This document shows positions 8,925-17,238 of a stretch of DNA of 64,000 bases, piece by piece; within the stretch, counting starts at the first letter, position 1, and each line of letters opens with the position of its first letter. Made by a program: the position numbers and the translations under genes. The notes under the pieces were generated by a model. The model did no database searches. It saw only the letters and a list, made by a program, of their open reading frames with translations, and had not been told where the DNA came from. Origin of the DNA: Pseudolactococcus insecticola (GTDB lineage Bacteria > Bacillota > Bacilli > Lactobacillales > Streptococcaceae); assembly GCF_011170065.1 (NCBI RefSeq), contig NZ_BLLH01000003.1, positions 110,522 to 174,521 of the forward strand, written 5' to 3'.

Positions 8925-9725
8925 CTATATGAGATGCGTTTCCAGATAACTCAGAACGGCAGCATCTTTATGATGACCGATGATATCGTCAGAAATGGCT
9001 TTAATCTCATCGCGTGCGTTAGCTGTTGCGATAGCGTGTCCAGCATAGTCCAGCATCTCAAGGTCATTGAGATTGTCGCCAAAAGCCGTGATGTCAGAAG
9101 GCGTAAGCGTAAACTTTTCAGCGATATGCCTAAGCCCCGTCGCCTTGCTGATTCCTTCAGGAATGATGTCAATCGACTCAAACCCAGTCGTCACCGCACG
9201 AACACCAGCGACTTGCGCGTTGACCCAGGCTTCTCCCTCGAGTACTTTTTCAGCCGAAAAATTCACGGTCAGCTTGAGGATATCGTCGGTCACGCCAGAA
9301 AAGTCAGGTAGCTCCTGAACATTTTCATAGTAAAAATTCGCCTTTTTCTTATAATAGTCGCTTGCTGTCTCAAAGATATAAGACCCCTGCGCACCGCTCA
9401 GCAAAACCGCGTCACCCTTGATGTAGTCTGAGTTTCTAACCACATCTACGATCTCTAAAACCTTGTCAAATGGCATCTGTTCCTCAAACAAGACCTTACC
9501 TTGATACTTAACGATACCACCATTTTCCGCCACAAACACGATCCGATCAGAAAAGTCGGCAAACATAGCCTCTAGCGCCAAAAGCTGACGCCCAGACGCG
9601 GCCGCAAACAAAGTATCCTGCTCTGCCAATCGATCAAGCAATCGCGCAAAACGCACCTTGTCATAATCACCCTTATCATCTAAAAAAGTCCCGTCCATGT
9701 CCGTCGCTACTAATTTTTTTATCAT
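8925..9725 (-). CDS. HAD-superfamily Cof-type phosphatase
   Basis: 266 aa. Motif I is VATDMDGTFLDD with the nucleophile Asp, and the C-terminal motif AFGDNLNDLEMLDYAG holds the Mg-binding aspartates. The type IIB cap lies between (about 85-190). The Cof/YidA-like family dephosphorylates sugar phosphates or flavin/pyridoxal-type phosphates; the substrate here is unknown. It has no SD. An extended -10 (TGTTATAAT) ends 6 nt before ATG, again predicting a leaderless transcript. Confidence 0.88.
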   Translation of the reverse strand: MIKKLVATDMDGTFLDDKGDYDKVRFARLLDRLAEQDTLFAAASGRQLLALEAMFADFSDRIVFVAENGGIVKYQGKVLFEEQMPFDKVLEIVDVVRNSDYIKGDAVLLSGAQGSYIFETASDYYKKKANFYYENVQELPDFSGVTDDILKLTVNFSAEKVLEGEAWVNAQVAGVRAVTTGFESIDIIPEGISKATGLRHIAEKFTLTPSDITAFGDNLNDLEMLDYAGHAIATANARDEIKAISDDIIGHHKDAAVLSYLETHLI

Positions 9726-9731
9726 GGTTTT

Positions 9732-9740
9732 ATTATAACA
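9732..9740 (-). promoter_or_regulatory. Extended -10 promoter of the HAD gene, leaderless geometry
   Basis: Minus strand TGT-TATAAT, then six bases, then ATG at 9725. No SD is present between them. Confidence 0.65.
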
Positions 9741-9814
9741 CCTTTGGCGTGAGTTTGGCTGAAAATGAGGTTTTTTGGGGAAACAATGATAGCCTAATTA
9801 ACTGATAACAAAAA

Positions 9815-9842
9815 AAAGCAAACTCACTGTGGCGTTTACTTT
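9815..9842 (-). terminator. Terminator after the 320-aa repeat protein gene
   Basis: On the minus strand AAAGTAAAC pairs with GTTTGCTTT (one T-G wobble), followed by a run of T. It lies 18 bp after the stop. Confidence 0.7.
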
Positions 9843-9859
9843 TTCTGTTATTGTCCAAC

Positions 9860-10822
9860 TTAATAATAATCAATCAATGCTGGAGTAGAGATTGTTGCGT
9901 AAGTTATTTTCGCATTTGCTTTTTTGACTGCATCTGTCGTACCTACGATACCACTACCGCCAACTAGCTTAGAAGCACTGGATTCAAAACGAATAATAAT
10001 AGGTACATAACCAGCGGGACAATCAACCTTTTCAAGCGTGACAATGCTCGTGTTAAGATCTATTGTTGCGCCATTTGATAATTTGGCCGTTATTTGGCCA
10101 TTTGGTAATTTTGTCAAGCCGCTATTTGCCAAAACAGGATTAATTAAAGTGACCGACTTTACAGGTAATCCAAGTAATTTCTCAGCTTGTGCAAGCGTTG
10201 CACCACCTTTGTTTACATAGTTACCATTTGGAGATTTCAGACCTGTGTTACCGCTATTATTCAAAATTTTCGTAAGAACGATATTCCATTTTTGTGTTGC
10301 AGTATTTGGTATCATTGCATACCAGGCAACGTTTTCGTTTTTCCAGCCCGCTTTAACGAGTGACGCTTGTTCTGCTGGATTGAGCGTATAGTTGTGACTA
10401 CCTGCTTTAGCATTTGGATTATATGCACGGTAGACGGCTAATTCTTTTTTGGATTTACTGTTCTGTTGTGCGTACTCTGATGAGTACCAGCCGATGCCTT
10501 CGTATTTCCAGCCGGCTTTGATGAGGCTATTTTTTTCAGCCGCATTCATCGTGTAGTGGTGATCGCCAGCGTTTTTGTTGTACATACGATAGACCGGTGC
10601 GTCTGATTTTCCAGGTGCTATCCAGCCAAGGCCTTCGTATTTCCAACCAGCTTTCACTAAGCCATCACGCTCAGCAGTTGATGCTGTGTAAAAATGCTCA
10701 CCCGAGTTAGGATTGTAAACACGATACATGTTCACCCAGTTTGCGCTGTCCTGAGCATGTGCAACCGTCGTTGCGCCTGCCGCACCAAACAGCAGCGCCA
10801 ATGCAATAAGTAGTTTCTTCAT
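9860..10822 (-). CDS. Secreted HxYT-repeat protein with unknown C-terminal domain
   Basis: 320 aa. A signal peptide (1-23, ending AHA) is followed by three repeats (about 31-170) with GEHFYT, GDHHYT and GSHNYT. The C-terminal domain (about 175-320) is unrecognised; its GGATLAQAEKLLGLP is weakly reminiscent of DUF3862/BLIP-like modules, and the neighbour has the related GGPTLDEASKAIG. There is no catalytic domain and no sortase or membrane anchor. The SD AGAGGG is good. The promoter carries a tetranucleotide repeat between -35 and -10, so expression may be phase variable. A wall-attached secreted protein is inferred. Confidence 0.8.
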   Translation of the reverse strand: MKKLLIALALLFGAAGATTVAHAQDSANWVNMYRVYNPNSGEHFYTASTAERDGLVKAGWKYEGLGWIAPGKSDAPVYRMYNKNAGDHHYTMNAAEKNSLIKAGWKYEGIGWYSSEYAQQNSKSKKELAVYRAYNPNAKAGSHNYTLNPAEQASLVKAGWKNENVAWYAMIPNTATQKWNIVLTKILNNSGNTGLKSPNGNYVNKGGATLAQAEKLLGLPVKSVTLINPVLANSGLTKLPNGQITAKLSNGATIDLNTSIVTLEKVDCPAGYVPIIIRFESSASKLVGGSGIVGTTDAVKKANAKITYATISTPALIDYY

Positions 10823-10875
10823 AATTTTCCCTCTTATGAATTCTAAAATATTTAGCTTATAGTAAGCTATACTTT

Positions 10876-10908
10876 ATTATAGATAGATAGATAGATAGAT
10901 TTTGTCAA
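10876..10908 (-). promoter_or_regulatory. Repeat-spaced promoter (candidate phase-variable switch)
   Basis: Minus strand consensus TTGACA (10908-10903) and consensus TATAAT (10881-10876) are separated by 21 bp. The spacer is made largely of TATC units. Losing one 4-bp unit would give the optimal 17-bp spacing. The -35 directly follows the terminator of the neighbouring gene. Confidence 0.8.
10879..10900. repeat. Tetranucleotide repeat, AT plus five AGAT units
   Basis: A perfect period-4 tract of 22 bp (plus strand AGAT x5 with a leading AT). It lies between, and slightly into, the promoter elements of the 320-aa secreted protein gene. Slipped-strand mispairing at such tracts is a known cause of phase variation. 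Confidence 0.95.
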
Positions 10909-10910
10909 TA

Positions 10911-10936
10911 AAAAACTCGAAAAAATTCGAGTTTTT
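10911..10936 (-). terminator. Terminator after the 288-aa repeat protein gene
   Basis: AAAAACTCGAA pairs with TTCGAGTTTTT across a 4-nt loop, 17 bp after the stop of the gene at 10953. It separates the two related genes into individual transcripts. Confidence 0.85.
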
Positions 10937-10952
10937 CTTATATTTGTATTCA

Positions 10953-11819
10953 TTAGTCTAACGCGTTTGTGTTTGTTTCAGTCGGAACAAGTGTCAAGAA
11001 TTTTTCAAAAATTTGACCGTCTTTTGCATCATCTGGTAGATCCCCTTGTTTGCCTGTCTCTAGATCGATAGAGGCGTCATAAGAGTAAGTTGTCAAGATA
11101 ACCGAGTTTGTGCCAACCGTCCCTATCGTCGCTTTTGAGATCAAGACATGGTAATTTCTGTTATTTGTAAAGACGCTTGAGCCCGTTGCTGCAAGTTCTT
11201 GGCCGATTGCTTTAGAGGCTTCGTCTAGGGTCGGTCCGCCAATCGTGTAACCATCTGCATTTTTAACAAAGCTTGTTGCGACTTTGTTAAAAGTGATAAC
11301 GGTACTAAGTGGTGTCGCTGCATACCAACCAATGCCCTCATTGCGCCAGCCCAGACCAACTAAAACGCTTTGTTCCCCACCGTTTAGTGTATAGTTGTGG
11401 CTACCTGCTTTTTTAGCATTTGCGTTATAGGCACGGTAAACGGGGGCAGTTTTCGTGTCTGAGCTATACCAGCCTATGCCTTCATAGCGCCAGCCAGCTT
11501 TTACAAGCATATCACGCTCCGCAGCAAGTGTTGTATAATGATGGTCACCAGCATTTTTATTGTACATCCGATAAACGGGTGTACTAGATTTTTGCGGTGC
11601 AACCCAGCCAATGCCTTCATAACGCCAGCCAAGTTTGACTAGGTTATTTCTCTCTGCAGTTGCACTTGTATAAAAGTGTTCTCCAGAGTTGGGATTGTAG
11701 ACACGGTACATGATGTTAGTTGTTGGCGCACCTTTTGCGTCAACAGAGTCACTTGCATGTGCAATACTGCCTGCACCAGTCGCAAGTAATACTGCTAAAG
11801 TTAATAGGATTTTCTTCAT
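10953..11819 (-). CDS. Secreted HxYT-repeat protein, paralogue of its neighbour
   Basis: 288 aa with a signal peptide (1-22, ending AHA). Three repeats (about 33-170) follow in the same A-B-C order as in the other three proteins. The C-terminal domain (about 175-288) shares GGPTLDEASKAIG with the neighbour's GGATLAQAEKLLG, so the pair looks like an old tandem duplication. It has a very strong SD (AAGGAGGAG) and an extended -10 TGATATAAT at 11840-11848. The role is unknown; secretion is clear. Confidence 0.8.
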   Translation of the reverse strand: MKKILLTLAVLLATGAGSIAHASDSVDAKGAPTTNIMYRVYNPNSGEHFYTSATAERNNLVKLGWRYEGIGWVAPQKSSTPVYRMYNKNAGDHHYTTLAAERDMLVKAGWRYEGIGWYSSDTKTAPVYRAYNANAKKAGSHNYTLNGGEQSVLVGLGWRNEGIGWYAATPLSTVITFNKVATSFVKNADGYTIGGPTLDEASKAIGQELAATGSSVFTNNRNYHVLISKATIGTVGTNSVILTTYSYDASIDLETGKQGDLPDDAKDGQIFEKFLTLVPTETNTNALD

Positions 11820-11892
11820 ATTATCTCCTCCTTGAGACCATTATATCAGAAAATCAGGCACTTCAACCATCTCTTGTGCTTTTATTAACAAA

Positions 11893-11912
11893 AAAACGTC
11901 CAAAGACGTTTT
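11893..11912 (-). terminator. Terminator after the ABC-F gene
   Basis: Minus strand AAAACGTC-TTTG-GACGTTTT followed by T residues, 11 bp after the stop. Confidence 0.85.
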
Positions 11913-11922
11913 CAAAATCATG

Positions 11923-13545
11923 TTAATCAGCCCACAGTGCTTTGACTTTTGCTTGGACTTCTTCGTTATCCAGAAATTCGTCGTAGCTTTCGCCGATTCG
12001 GTCGATCACACCATTTTTTGAGATGACAACGATGTGATTTGAGATGGTTTGGATGAACTCGTGGTCATGACTGGCAAACATGAGGCTGCCTTGGTAGTTG
12101 GTCAAGCCTTCATTGAGTGATGAGATTGACTCCAAGTCCAAGTGATTGGTTGGATCGTCAAGGACGAGTACATTTGACTTGAGGAGCATGAGTTTGCTAA
12201 GCATGACGCGGACTTTTTCGCCACCAGACAGGACGCTGACGGACTTGTTGACCTCGTCGCCACTAAAGAGCATGCGACCTAAGAAACCGCGCAAAAAAGT
12301 ATTATCATCTTCTTCTTTGCTTGCAAATTGGCGCAGCCAGTCAAGGATTGACTCGCCACCTGCAAAGTCCCGCGAGTTATCTTTTGGCAGGTAGGCCTGG
12401 CTTGTCGTTACGCCCCATTTCACCTCGCCCGTATAGTCAATATCGCCCATGATTGCACGGATTAGCGCCGTTGTTTGGATGTCATTTTGACCGATGAAGG
12501 CTGTCTTGTCGCCAGGATTCAGGATAAAGCTAATCTTGTCAATGATTACTTCGCCGTCAATCTCAACTGAAAGATTGTCAACTTTGAGAAGGTCATTTCC
12601 GATCTCACGATCAGGTTTGAAGTTGATAAATGGATATTTACGAGAAGATGGCACAATTTCGTCCAACTCGATTTTATCCAGCATTTTCTTACGCGATGTG
12701 GCTTGCTTAGATTTTGACGCATTGGCAGAAAAGCGTGCGATGAAATCTTGCAATTCTTTGATTTTTTCCTCAGACTTGCGGTTGGCGTCACCTTGGAGCT
12801 TGAGTGCGAGTTCTGACGATTCTTTCCAGAAGTCGTAGTTACCGACAAAAAGCTTGATTTTGCCAAAGTCGAGATCTGCCATGTGTGTACACACTTTGTT
12901 TAGAAAATGACGGTCATGGGAAACGACAATGACGGTATTTTCAAAGTTGATCAGAAACTCTTCAAGCCAGTTGATAGCCTGAATGTCGAGACCATTTGTC
13001 GGTTCATCAAGCAAAAGCACGTCAGGTTTACCAAACAGTGCCTTTGCGAGCAGGACTTTGACGTGTTCACCTGCTGTCAGATTGGCCATTTGTGTCGTTT
13101 GTTGATCTACCGTGATGCCTAGATTTTGCAGCAACGATGCGGCTTCCGAGTCAGCTTCGTACCCTCCCATCTCACCAAACTGCGCTTCAAGTTCTGCCGC
13201 ACGCATGAAATCATCATCCGTCGAGTCTGGATTCATGTAGATGGCGTCTTTTTCCTTGGCAATCTTCGCAAGACTGTCATTACCTGACATGACGACGTCA
13301 AGTGGTGTTTGATCTTCATAGTCAAAGTGGTTCTGACGCAAGATACTCATCCGCTCATCAGGACCCATTGATGCGTGGCCCGTTGTCGGTTCAATATCTC
13401 CTGCTAAAATTTTCAGAAAAGTTGATTTTCCTGCACCGTTTGCCCCGATTAACCCATAACAGTTACCTGGCAAAAACTTAATATTTACATCATCAAACAG
13501 TTTTCGATCTGAAAACTGCAAACTAATATCACTTACTTGTAGCAT
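11923..13545 (-). CDS. ABC-F ribosome-associated ATPase (YbiT/YkpA-like)
   Basis: 540 aa, soluble, with two ATPase domains and no membrane part, as in ABC-F translation factors that act at the ribosomal E site. Domain 1 has Walker A GANGAGKST and Walker B LLLDEPTN. The inter-domain linker (about 235-300) is charged. Domain 2 has signature LSGGEKVR and Walker B LVLDDPTNHLD, where Asp-Asp replaces Asp-Glu. Its Walker A is degenerate (GQNDIQTTAL, no GKS/T), which I recall as a trait of the YkpA branch. An antibiotic-resistance role is not suggested by the sequence. Confidence 0.88.
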   Translation of the reverse strand: MLQVSDISLQFSDRKLFDDVNIKFLPGNCYGLIGANGAGKSTFLKILAGDIEPTTGHASMGPDERMSILRQNHFDYEDQTPLDVVMSGNDSLAKIAKEKDAIYMNPDSTDDDFMRAAELEAQFGEMGGYEADSEAASLLQNLGITVDQQTTQMANLTAGEHVKVLLAKALFGKPDVLLLDEPTNGLDIQAINWLEEFLINFENTVIVVSHDRHFLNKVCTHMADLDFGKIKLFVGNYDFWKESSELALKLQGDANRKSEEKIKELQDFIARFSANASKSKQATSRKKMLDKIELDEIVPSSRKYPFINFKPDREIGNDLLKVDNLSVEIDGEVIIDKISFILNPGDKTAFIGQNDIQTTALIRAIMGDIDYTGEVKWGVTTSQAYLPKDNSRDFAGGESILDWLRQFASKEEDDNTFLRGFLGRMLFSGDEVNKSVSVLSGGEKVRVMLSKLMLLKSNVLVLDDPTNHLDLESISSLNEGLTNYQGSLMFASHDHEFIQTISNHIVVISKNGVIDRIGESYDEFLDNEEVQAKVKALWAD

Positions 13546-13615
13546 TATTTTCCTCTTATTATCTTCAATTTTACGTGTTATTTCTATTTTAGCACAATTT
13601 TAAGTGAAATAAAAC

Positions 13616-13638
13616 CGCCTTTAAGCTAAATAAAGACG
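13616..13638 (-). terminator. Weak terminator after vanZ-like gene
   Basis: Minus strand CGTCTTTA pairs with TAAAGGCG (one T-G wobble), followed by GTTTTATTT. It lies 15 bp after the stop of the gene at 13654. Confidence 0.55.
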
Positions 13639-13653
13639 ATTTATCGTGACTAA

Positions 13654-14259
13654 CTATGATCTCAAACTGCCAAAAATCCGATTGATTTTTGATTCTTTTC
13701 TTAGCAAATAACCGCCGACTATCCCACTGAAATTCAAGAAAATATCGCCTAAATCAAAAATACCTAGATGGAAAAAATACTGACAACCTTCAATCAAAAA
13801 TAGACTCCCAACTGCTATCATAACCACCTTAATAGAAAAGCGTTTAATCAATAGACCGATTGGCAAAAAGTAGATGACATTGAACAGGACTTCTATACCA
13901 TTTCCTGTCAATAGCTGGCTGATCCAAGAAAACGGATTCAGATTTAACCCTTGACTACCAACGCTTTTGAAAAATAAGAAAAATACCAATGTCACAAAAT
14001 AGCTGATCGCTAACACGCCAAACGAGATTTTCGGAATTTCTGAATGAATCAAAGCATAAATGACTGTCGCCATCAGAAATGTTAATAGCAAAATGATCGC
14101 AAGCGACACCCAGAAATCGCCATTTTCAGGATTGTAAATGACAAAGAGATACTCTGACACCCTCATCATGAGAAAATTTTGATAAATAAATTGGCAAACA
14201 AAGAATGACGGAATGGAAAAAATGAGATATTGAAACACAACTAAACTTTTTTTCTTCAT
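13654..14259 (-). CDS. VanZ-like membrane protein
   Basis: 201 aa with five to six hydrophobic segments. The C-terminal half carries VanZ-family features: FFLPIGLLIKR, IEGCQYFFHLGIFDLGDI and an Asn-rich turn NFSGIVGGY. VanZ homologues are integral membrane proteins; some raise resistance to glycopeptides or lipoglycopeptides, but most are of unknown role. It stands alone, with no vancomycin-type genes nearby. SD TAGGAG precedes the ATG. Confidence 0.8.
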   Translation of the reverse strand: MKKKSLVVFQYLIFSIPSFFVCQFIYQNFLMMRVSEYLFVIYNPENGDFWVSLAIILLLTFLMATVIYALIHSEIPKISFGVLAISYFVTLVFFLFFKSVGSQGLNLNPFSWISQLLTGNGIEVLFNVIYFLPIGLLIKRFSIKVVMIAVGSLFLIEGCQYFFHLGIFDLGDIFLNFSGIVGGYLLRKESKINRIFGSLRS

Positions 14260-14378
14260 GCAATTTCTCCTAGTAGGTGACTGACTTTAATCTAACGCTT
14301 TTACACAAGTATATCACTAAATGGTTGCTATGTCATTTTTGAGTTATCTCCATAAACAGCCATCCAACCGCGCCACTC

Positions 14379-14407
14379 TTGACAAGTACGTAAAATAATC
14401 GTAAAAT
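14379..14407 (+). promoter_or_regulatory. Promoter of the trpS T-box transcript
   Basis: TTGACA (14379-14384), 17-bp spacer, TAAAAT (14402-14407). It is the only good promoter before the T-box leader. The 119 bp between vanZ and this site hold nothing else recognised. Confidence 0.8.
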
Positions 14408-14413
14408 AATACC

Positions 14414-14659
14414 ACAGAGTAGTAATTCGCTATGTTTTTTTCAGAAACTTGTCGGTCGTTGCGAGACAAGAAATCACGCGAATGAATGGACTGTGACAGG
14501 CTTTAATAATCGACTTTTAGTCACGTGGTGCGCGTTAAACACATCCCTTATTTTACTTGATATAAATGAGGGGATAAGCGACGGAAAATCTTCCGTAATT
14601 AAGGTGGCACCGCGTGTTAGACGTCCTTTAGCAAATTTATTTTTGCTGAGGATTTTTTT
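14414..14659 (+). promoter_or_regulatory. T-box riboswitch (Trp) controlling trpS
   Basis: Leader of about 280 nt before trpS. The T-box core AAGGTGGCACCGCG is at 14601-14614. The terminator is TCCTTTAGCAAA pairing with TTTGCTGAGGA, then seven T (14624-14659). A TGG triplet at 14487-14489 is the best specifier candidate and fits tRNA-Trp. Uncharged tRNA-Trp would stabilise the antiterminator and allow trpS transcription. The specifier position was placed by eye. Confidence 0.9.
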
Positions 14660-14696
14660 GTTGTAAACAACTTTACTTTGCTAAGGAGAATAGATC

Positions 14697-15725
14697 ATGA
14701 CAAGTAAACCAATTATCTTAACGGGTGACCGCCCAACAGGTCAGCTTCACATCGGCCACTATGTTGGCTCGCTCAAAAATCGTGTCTTACTACAAAATGA
14801 AGACAAGTACAATTTATTTGTTTTTTTGGCTGACCAGCAAGCCCTGACTGACCATGCCAAAGAACCTGAAAAAATCATCCAGTCTGTTGGCGAGGTTGCA
14901 CTCGACTATCTGGCAGTCGGTCTCGATCCTGCAAAATCAACTATTTTCATCCAGTCGCAGATTCCTGAACTGGCTGAGCTTTCGATGTATTACATGAATC
15001 TCGTGAGTTTGGCACGTCTTGAGCGCAATCCGACGGTCAAAACGGAGATTGCACAAAAAGGTTTTGGCGAGTCTATTCCTGCTGGCTTTCTCGTTTATCC
15101 GGTGTCGCAAGCCGCTGACATCACGGCATTCAAGGCCAATCTCGTTCCCGTCGGAAATGACCAAAAACCGATGATTGAGCAGACACGCGAGCTTGTCCGT
15201 AGTTTTAACAATGCCTACAAAACTGACGTTTTAGTTGAGCCTGAGGGCATTTATCCTGAAAATGAAAGCGCTGGCCGCCTACCCGGACTTGACGGCAATG
15301 CCAAGATGTCAAAATCGCTTAATAACGGCATTTTCATCGCAGATGACGCAGATACCGTCCAAAAGAAAGTCATGAGCATGTACACTGACCCAGGTCATAT
15401 ACGCGTGCAAGATCCAGGCAAGATTGAAGGCAACATGGTCTTTGAATATCTGGATATTTTCGGCAAAGCTGATGACGCTGCGACCATCGCTGAGATGAAG
15501 GCGCAGTACCAAGCAGGCGGACTTGGTGATGTCAAAACAAAGCGTTATCTGCTAGAGGTGCTAGACCGCGAATTTGCACCTATCCGTAAACGCCGCCTCG
15601 AGTTTGCAAAAGACATGGGACAGGTTTATGACATGCTAAAAGCAGGTTCTAAAAAAGCGCAGGCAGTCGCTGCACAGACCTTGGACGAAGTCAAGTCAGC
15701 CATGGGCATCAACTATTTCAAATGA
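14697..15725 (+). CDS. trpS: Tryptophanyl-tRNA synthetase
   Basis: Class I synthetase of 342 aa. The HIGH motif is QLHIGHYVG (about residues 17-25) and the KMSKS motif is [10 protein letters not shown]. It charges tRNA-Trp and acts as a dimer in the cytoplasm. SD AAGGAG lies at 14682-14687. It is controlled by the T-box just upstream. The stop overlaps the next gene start (ATGATGA), which links it to the HD hydrolase gene. Confidence 0.97.
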   Translation: MTSKPIILTGDRPTGQLHIGHYVGSLKNRVLLQNEDKYNLFVFLADQQALTDHAKEPEKIIQSVGEVALDYLAVGLDPAKSTIFIQSQIPELAELSMYYMNLVSLARLERNPTVKTEIAQKGFGESIPAGFLVYPVSQAADITAFKANLVPVGNDQKPMIEQTRELVRSFNNAYKTDVLVEPEGIYPENESAGRLPGLDGNAKMSKSLNNGIFIADDADTVQKKVMSMYTDPGHIRVQDPGKIEGNMVFEYLDIFGKADDAATIAEMKAQYQAGGLGDVKTKRYLLEVLDREFAPIRKRRLEFAKDMGQVYDMLKAGSKKAQAVAAQTLDEVKSAMGINYFK

Positions 15726-16384
15726 TGACTGATATCATGGCTTTTGCCAAAAAGAGCCACGCTGATAATCACGACGGACACGGATACGACCATGTTTTCC
15801 GGGTTTATCATCTGGCTGAGAAGATTCTGATGGATTTTCCTGAGGATGCGTTTTCTGACGTCAATCATGAACTAGTCCTTGCAGCAGCGCTTTTGCATGA
15901 TACATATGATGAAAAATTAGTGACTGATGTCGCTGCTGCTAAGGCCAATGTTGCAGATTTTCTGACGAAGATTAACTTTGACGAGACGCTGCAAAAACAG
16001 TTGTTTGACATCATTGATCACCTGTCCTTTTCTGACGGACTTTCAGGTGAGGTTTATCCGCTTGATATAAATGGTCAGATTGTTCAGGATGCTGATCGCC
16101 TGGATGCGATTGGTGCCTTTGGCATCGCGCGGACTTTGCAATATGGGTTTGCACGGAATCGTGAGCTTTATAATCCCGATAGCTTGCCTCAGACTTTCCA
16201 CTCGAAGGCTGATTACCATGGCGCCAAGGGCACGACGATCAATCATTTTTATGAAAAGTTGTTCTTGATTTCAGCAACATTGCACACAAAAAAAGCGCAA
16301 GAAATGGCGGTTTCACGCGATAAAATCATGCTGGACTTTGTTTCGGCGATCAAAGAGGAGTATGCCGATGTTTACGGGGATTAA
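15722..16384 (+). CDS. HD-domain phosphohydrolase
   Basis: 220 aa, soluble. The HD motif is in ALLHDTYDE (about residues 59-67), with preceding His in [15 protein letters not shown] and a distal Asp in [14 protein letters not shown], matching the YedJ/YpgQ-type HD family. These are metal-dependent phosphohydrolases, often on nucleotides; the substrate is not known. The ATG overlaps the trpS stop by 4 bp, and the 3' end overlaps the GDPD gene. Confidence 0.85.
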   Translation: MMTDIMAFAKKSHADNHDGHGYDHVFRVYHLAEKILMDFPEDAFSDVNHELVLAAALLHDTYDEKLVTDVAAAKANVADFLTKINFDETLQKQLFDIIDHLSFSDGLSGEVYPLDINGQIVQDADRLDAIGAFGIARTLQYGFARNRELYNPDSLPQTFHSKADYHGAKGTTINHFYEKLFLISATLHTKKAQEMAVSRDKIMLDFVSAIKEEYADVYGD

Positions 16385-17222
16385 AAAATGGTACCGCAGG
16401 ACGTGGGAGGCGCGCAAGTCTAGGCGTGCAAAGCTACAGGCGAAAATCTCGCCACGCTTGCAAAAAATGTTTGCTACACCGACAGAGACGTTGATTTTTG
16501 CCCACCGTGGTAGCAAGTCAAATCGACCTGAAAATACGCTTGCGTCATTTGCCGAGGCTGTTCGGGTGGGGACGGATGGCATCGAGCTTGATGTGCACCT
16601 GACACACGACCAAAAGCTCGTTGTCATCCACGATGAGACGCTTGAGCGCACGACAAATGGCAGTGGGCTCGTGCGGGAGCTGACTTTTGAAAAAATCCGC
16701 AGTTATTCTGCGGGAGCATGGTTTAGTGATCGCTATAAACGTGAAAAAATCCCTTTACTTTCAGAAGTGCTTGAGCTACTTTGCGAGCTGGATTTTAAGG
16801 GCGTGCTCAATATCGAGATCAAAACTGACAAATATCCCTACCCTAATATCGAGCAGATCACGTCAGAGCTCATGACGTCACAAAATTGGCCTTTTTCGCA
16901 TATCTACTGCTCATTTAATATCCAGTCGCTGCAAACCCTGTCACAGCTTGAACCTGAGGTCGAGCTGTGCTTGCTCATGTCGACTTCTGACAAGAAAATC
17001 CAGCAAGGTTTGGCCGCTGACTTCATCACACATTTGCATCCTAGACTTGACTGGGCACAAAAAAATGCCAAGAAACTGCCCCAAATCCCTAAGCCACTGC
17101 GCCCTTGGACGCCCAATAATGACGCAGATATTCACTTTGCTTTTGATCATCACTTGGCAGGCTTCATGACAGACTATCCTGAGCTCGCTGTGCGAATCAA
17201 GCAGATGTATAATCAAAAATAA
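16368..17222 (+). CDS. Glycerophosphodiester phosphodiesterase
   Basis: Cleaves glycerophosphodiesters to glycerol-3-phosphate and an alcohol. Catalytic blocks are FAHRGSKSNRPENTLASF (His/Arg and Glu/Asn), GIELDVHLTHD and VIHDETLERTTNG. ATG 16368 is chosen because AGAGGAG at 16354-16360 is 7 nt before it; TTG 16338 and ATG 16362 fit the SD worse. The protein is then 284 aa. The first 40 residues are very basic and amphipathic, without a clear signal peptide. It overlaps the HD gene by 17 bp. Confidence 0.88.
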   Translation: MFTGIKKWYRRTWEARKSRRAKLQAKISPRLQKMFATPTETLIFAHRGSKSNRPENTLASFAEAVRVGTDGIELDVHLTHDQKLVVIHDETLERTTNGSGLVRELTFEKIRSYSAGAWFSDRYKREKIPLLSEVLELLCELDFKGVLNIEIKTDKYPYPNIEQITSELMTSQNWPFSHIYCSFNIQSLQTLSQLEPEVELCLLMSTSDKKIQQGLAADFITHLHPRLDWAQKNAKKLPQIPKPLRPWTPNNDADIHFAFDHHLAGFMTDYPELAVRIKQMYNQK

Positions 17223-17238
17223 GCCTTACTCGGCTTAT
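17219..17238. terminator. Terminator between convergent GDPD and ECF ATPase genes
   Basis: ATAAGCC pairs with GGCTTAT and is followed by T residues on the plus strand. It overlaps the stop codons of both convergent genes. Confidence 0.8.

Noticed and set aside
16338..16367. Earlier TTG start for the GDPD gene
   Set aside because: The SD AGAGGAG lies after it and fits ATG 16368.
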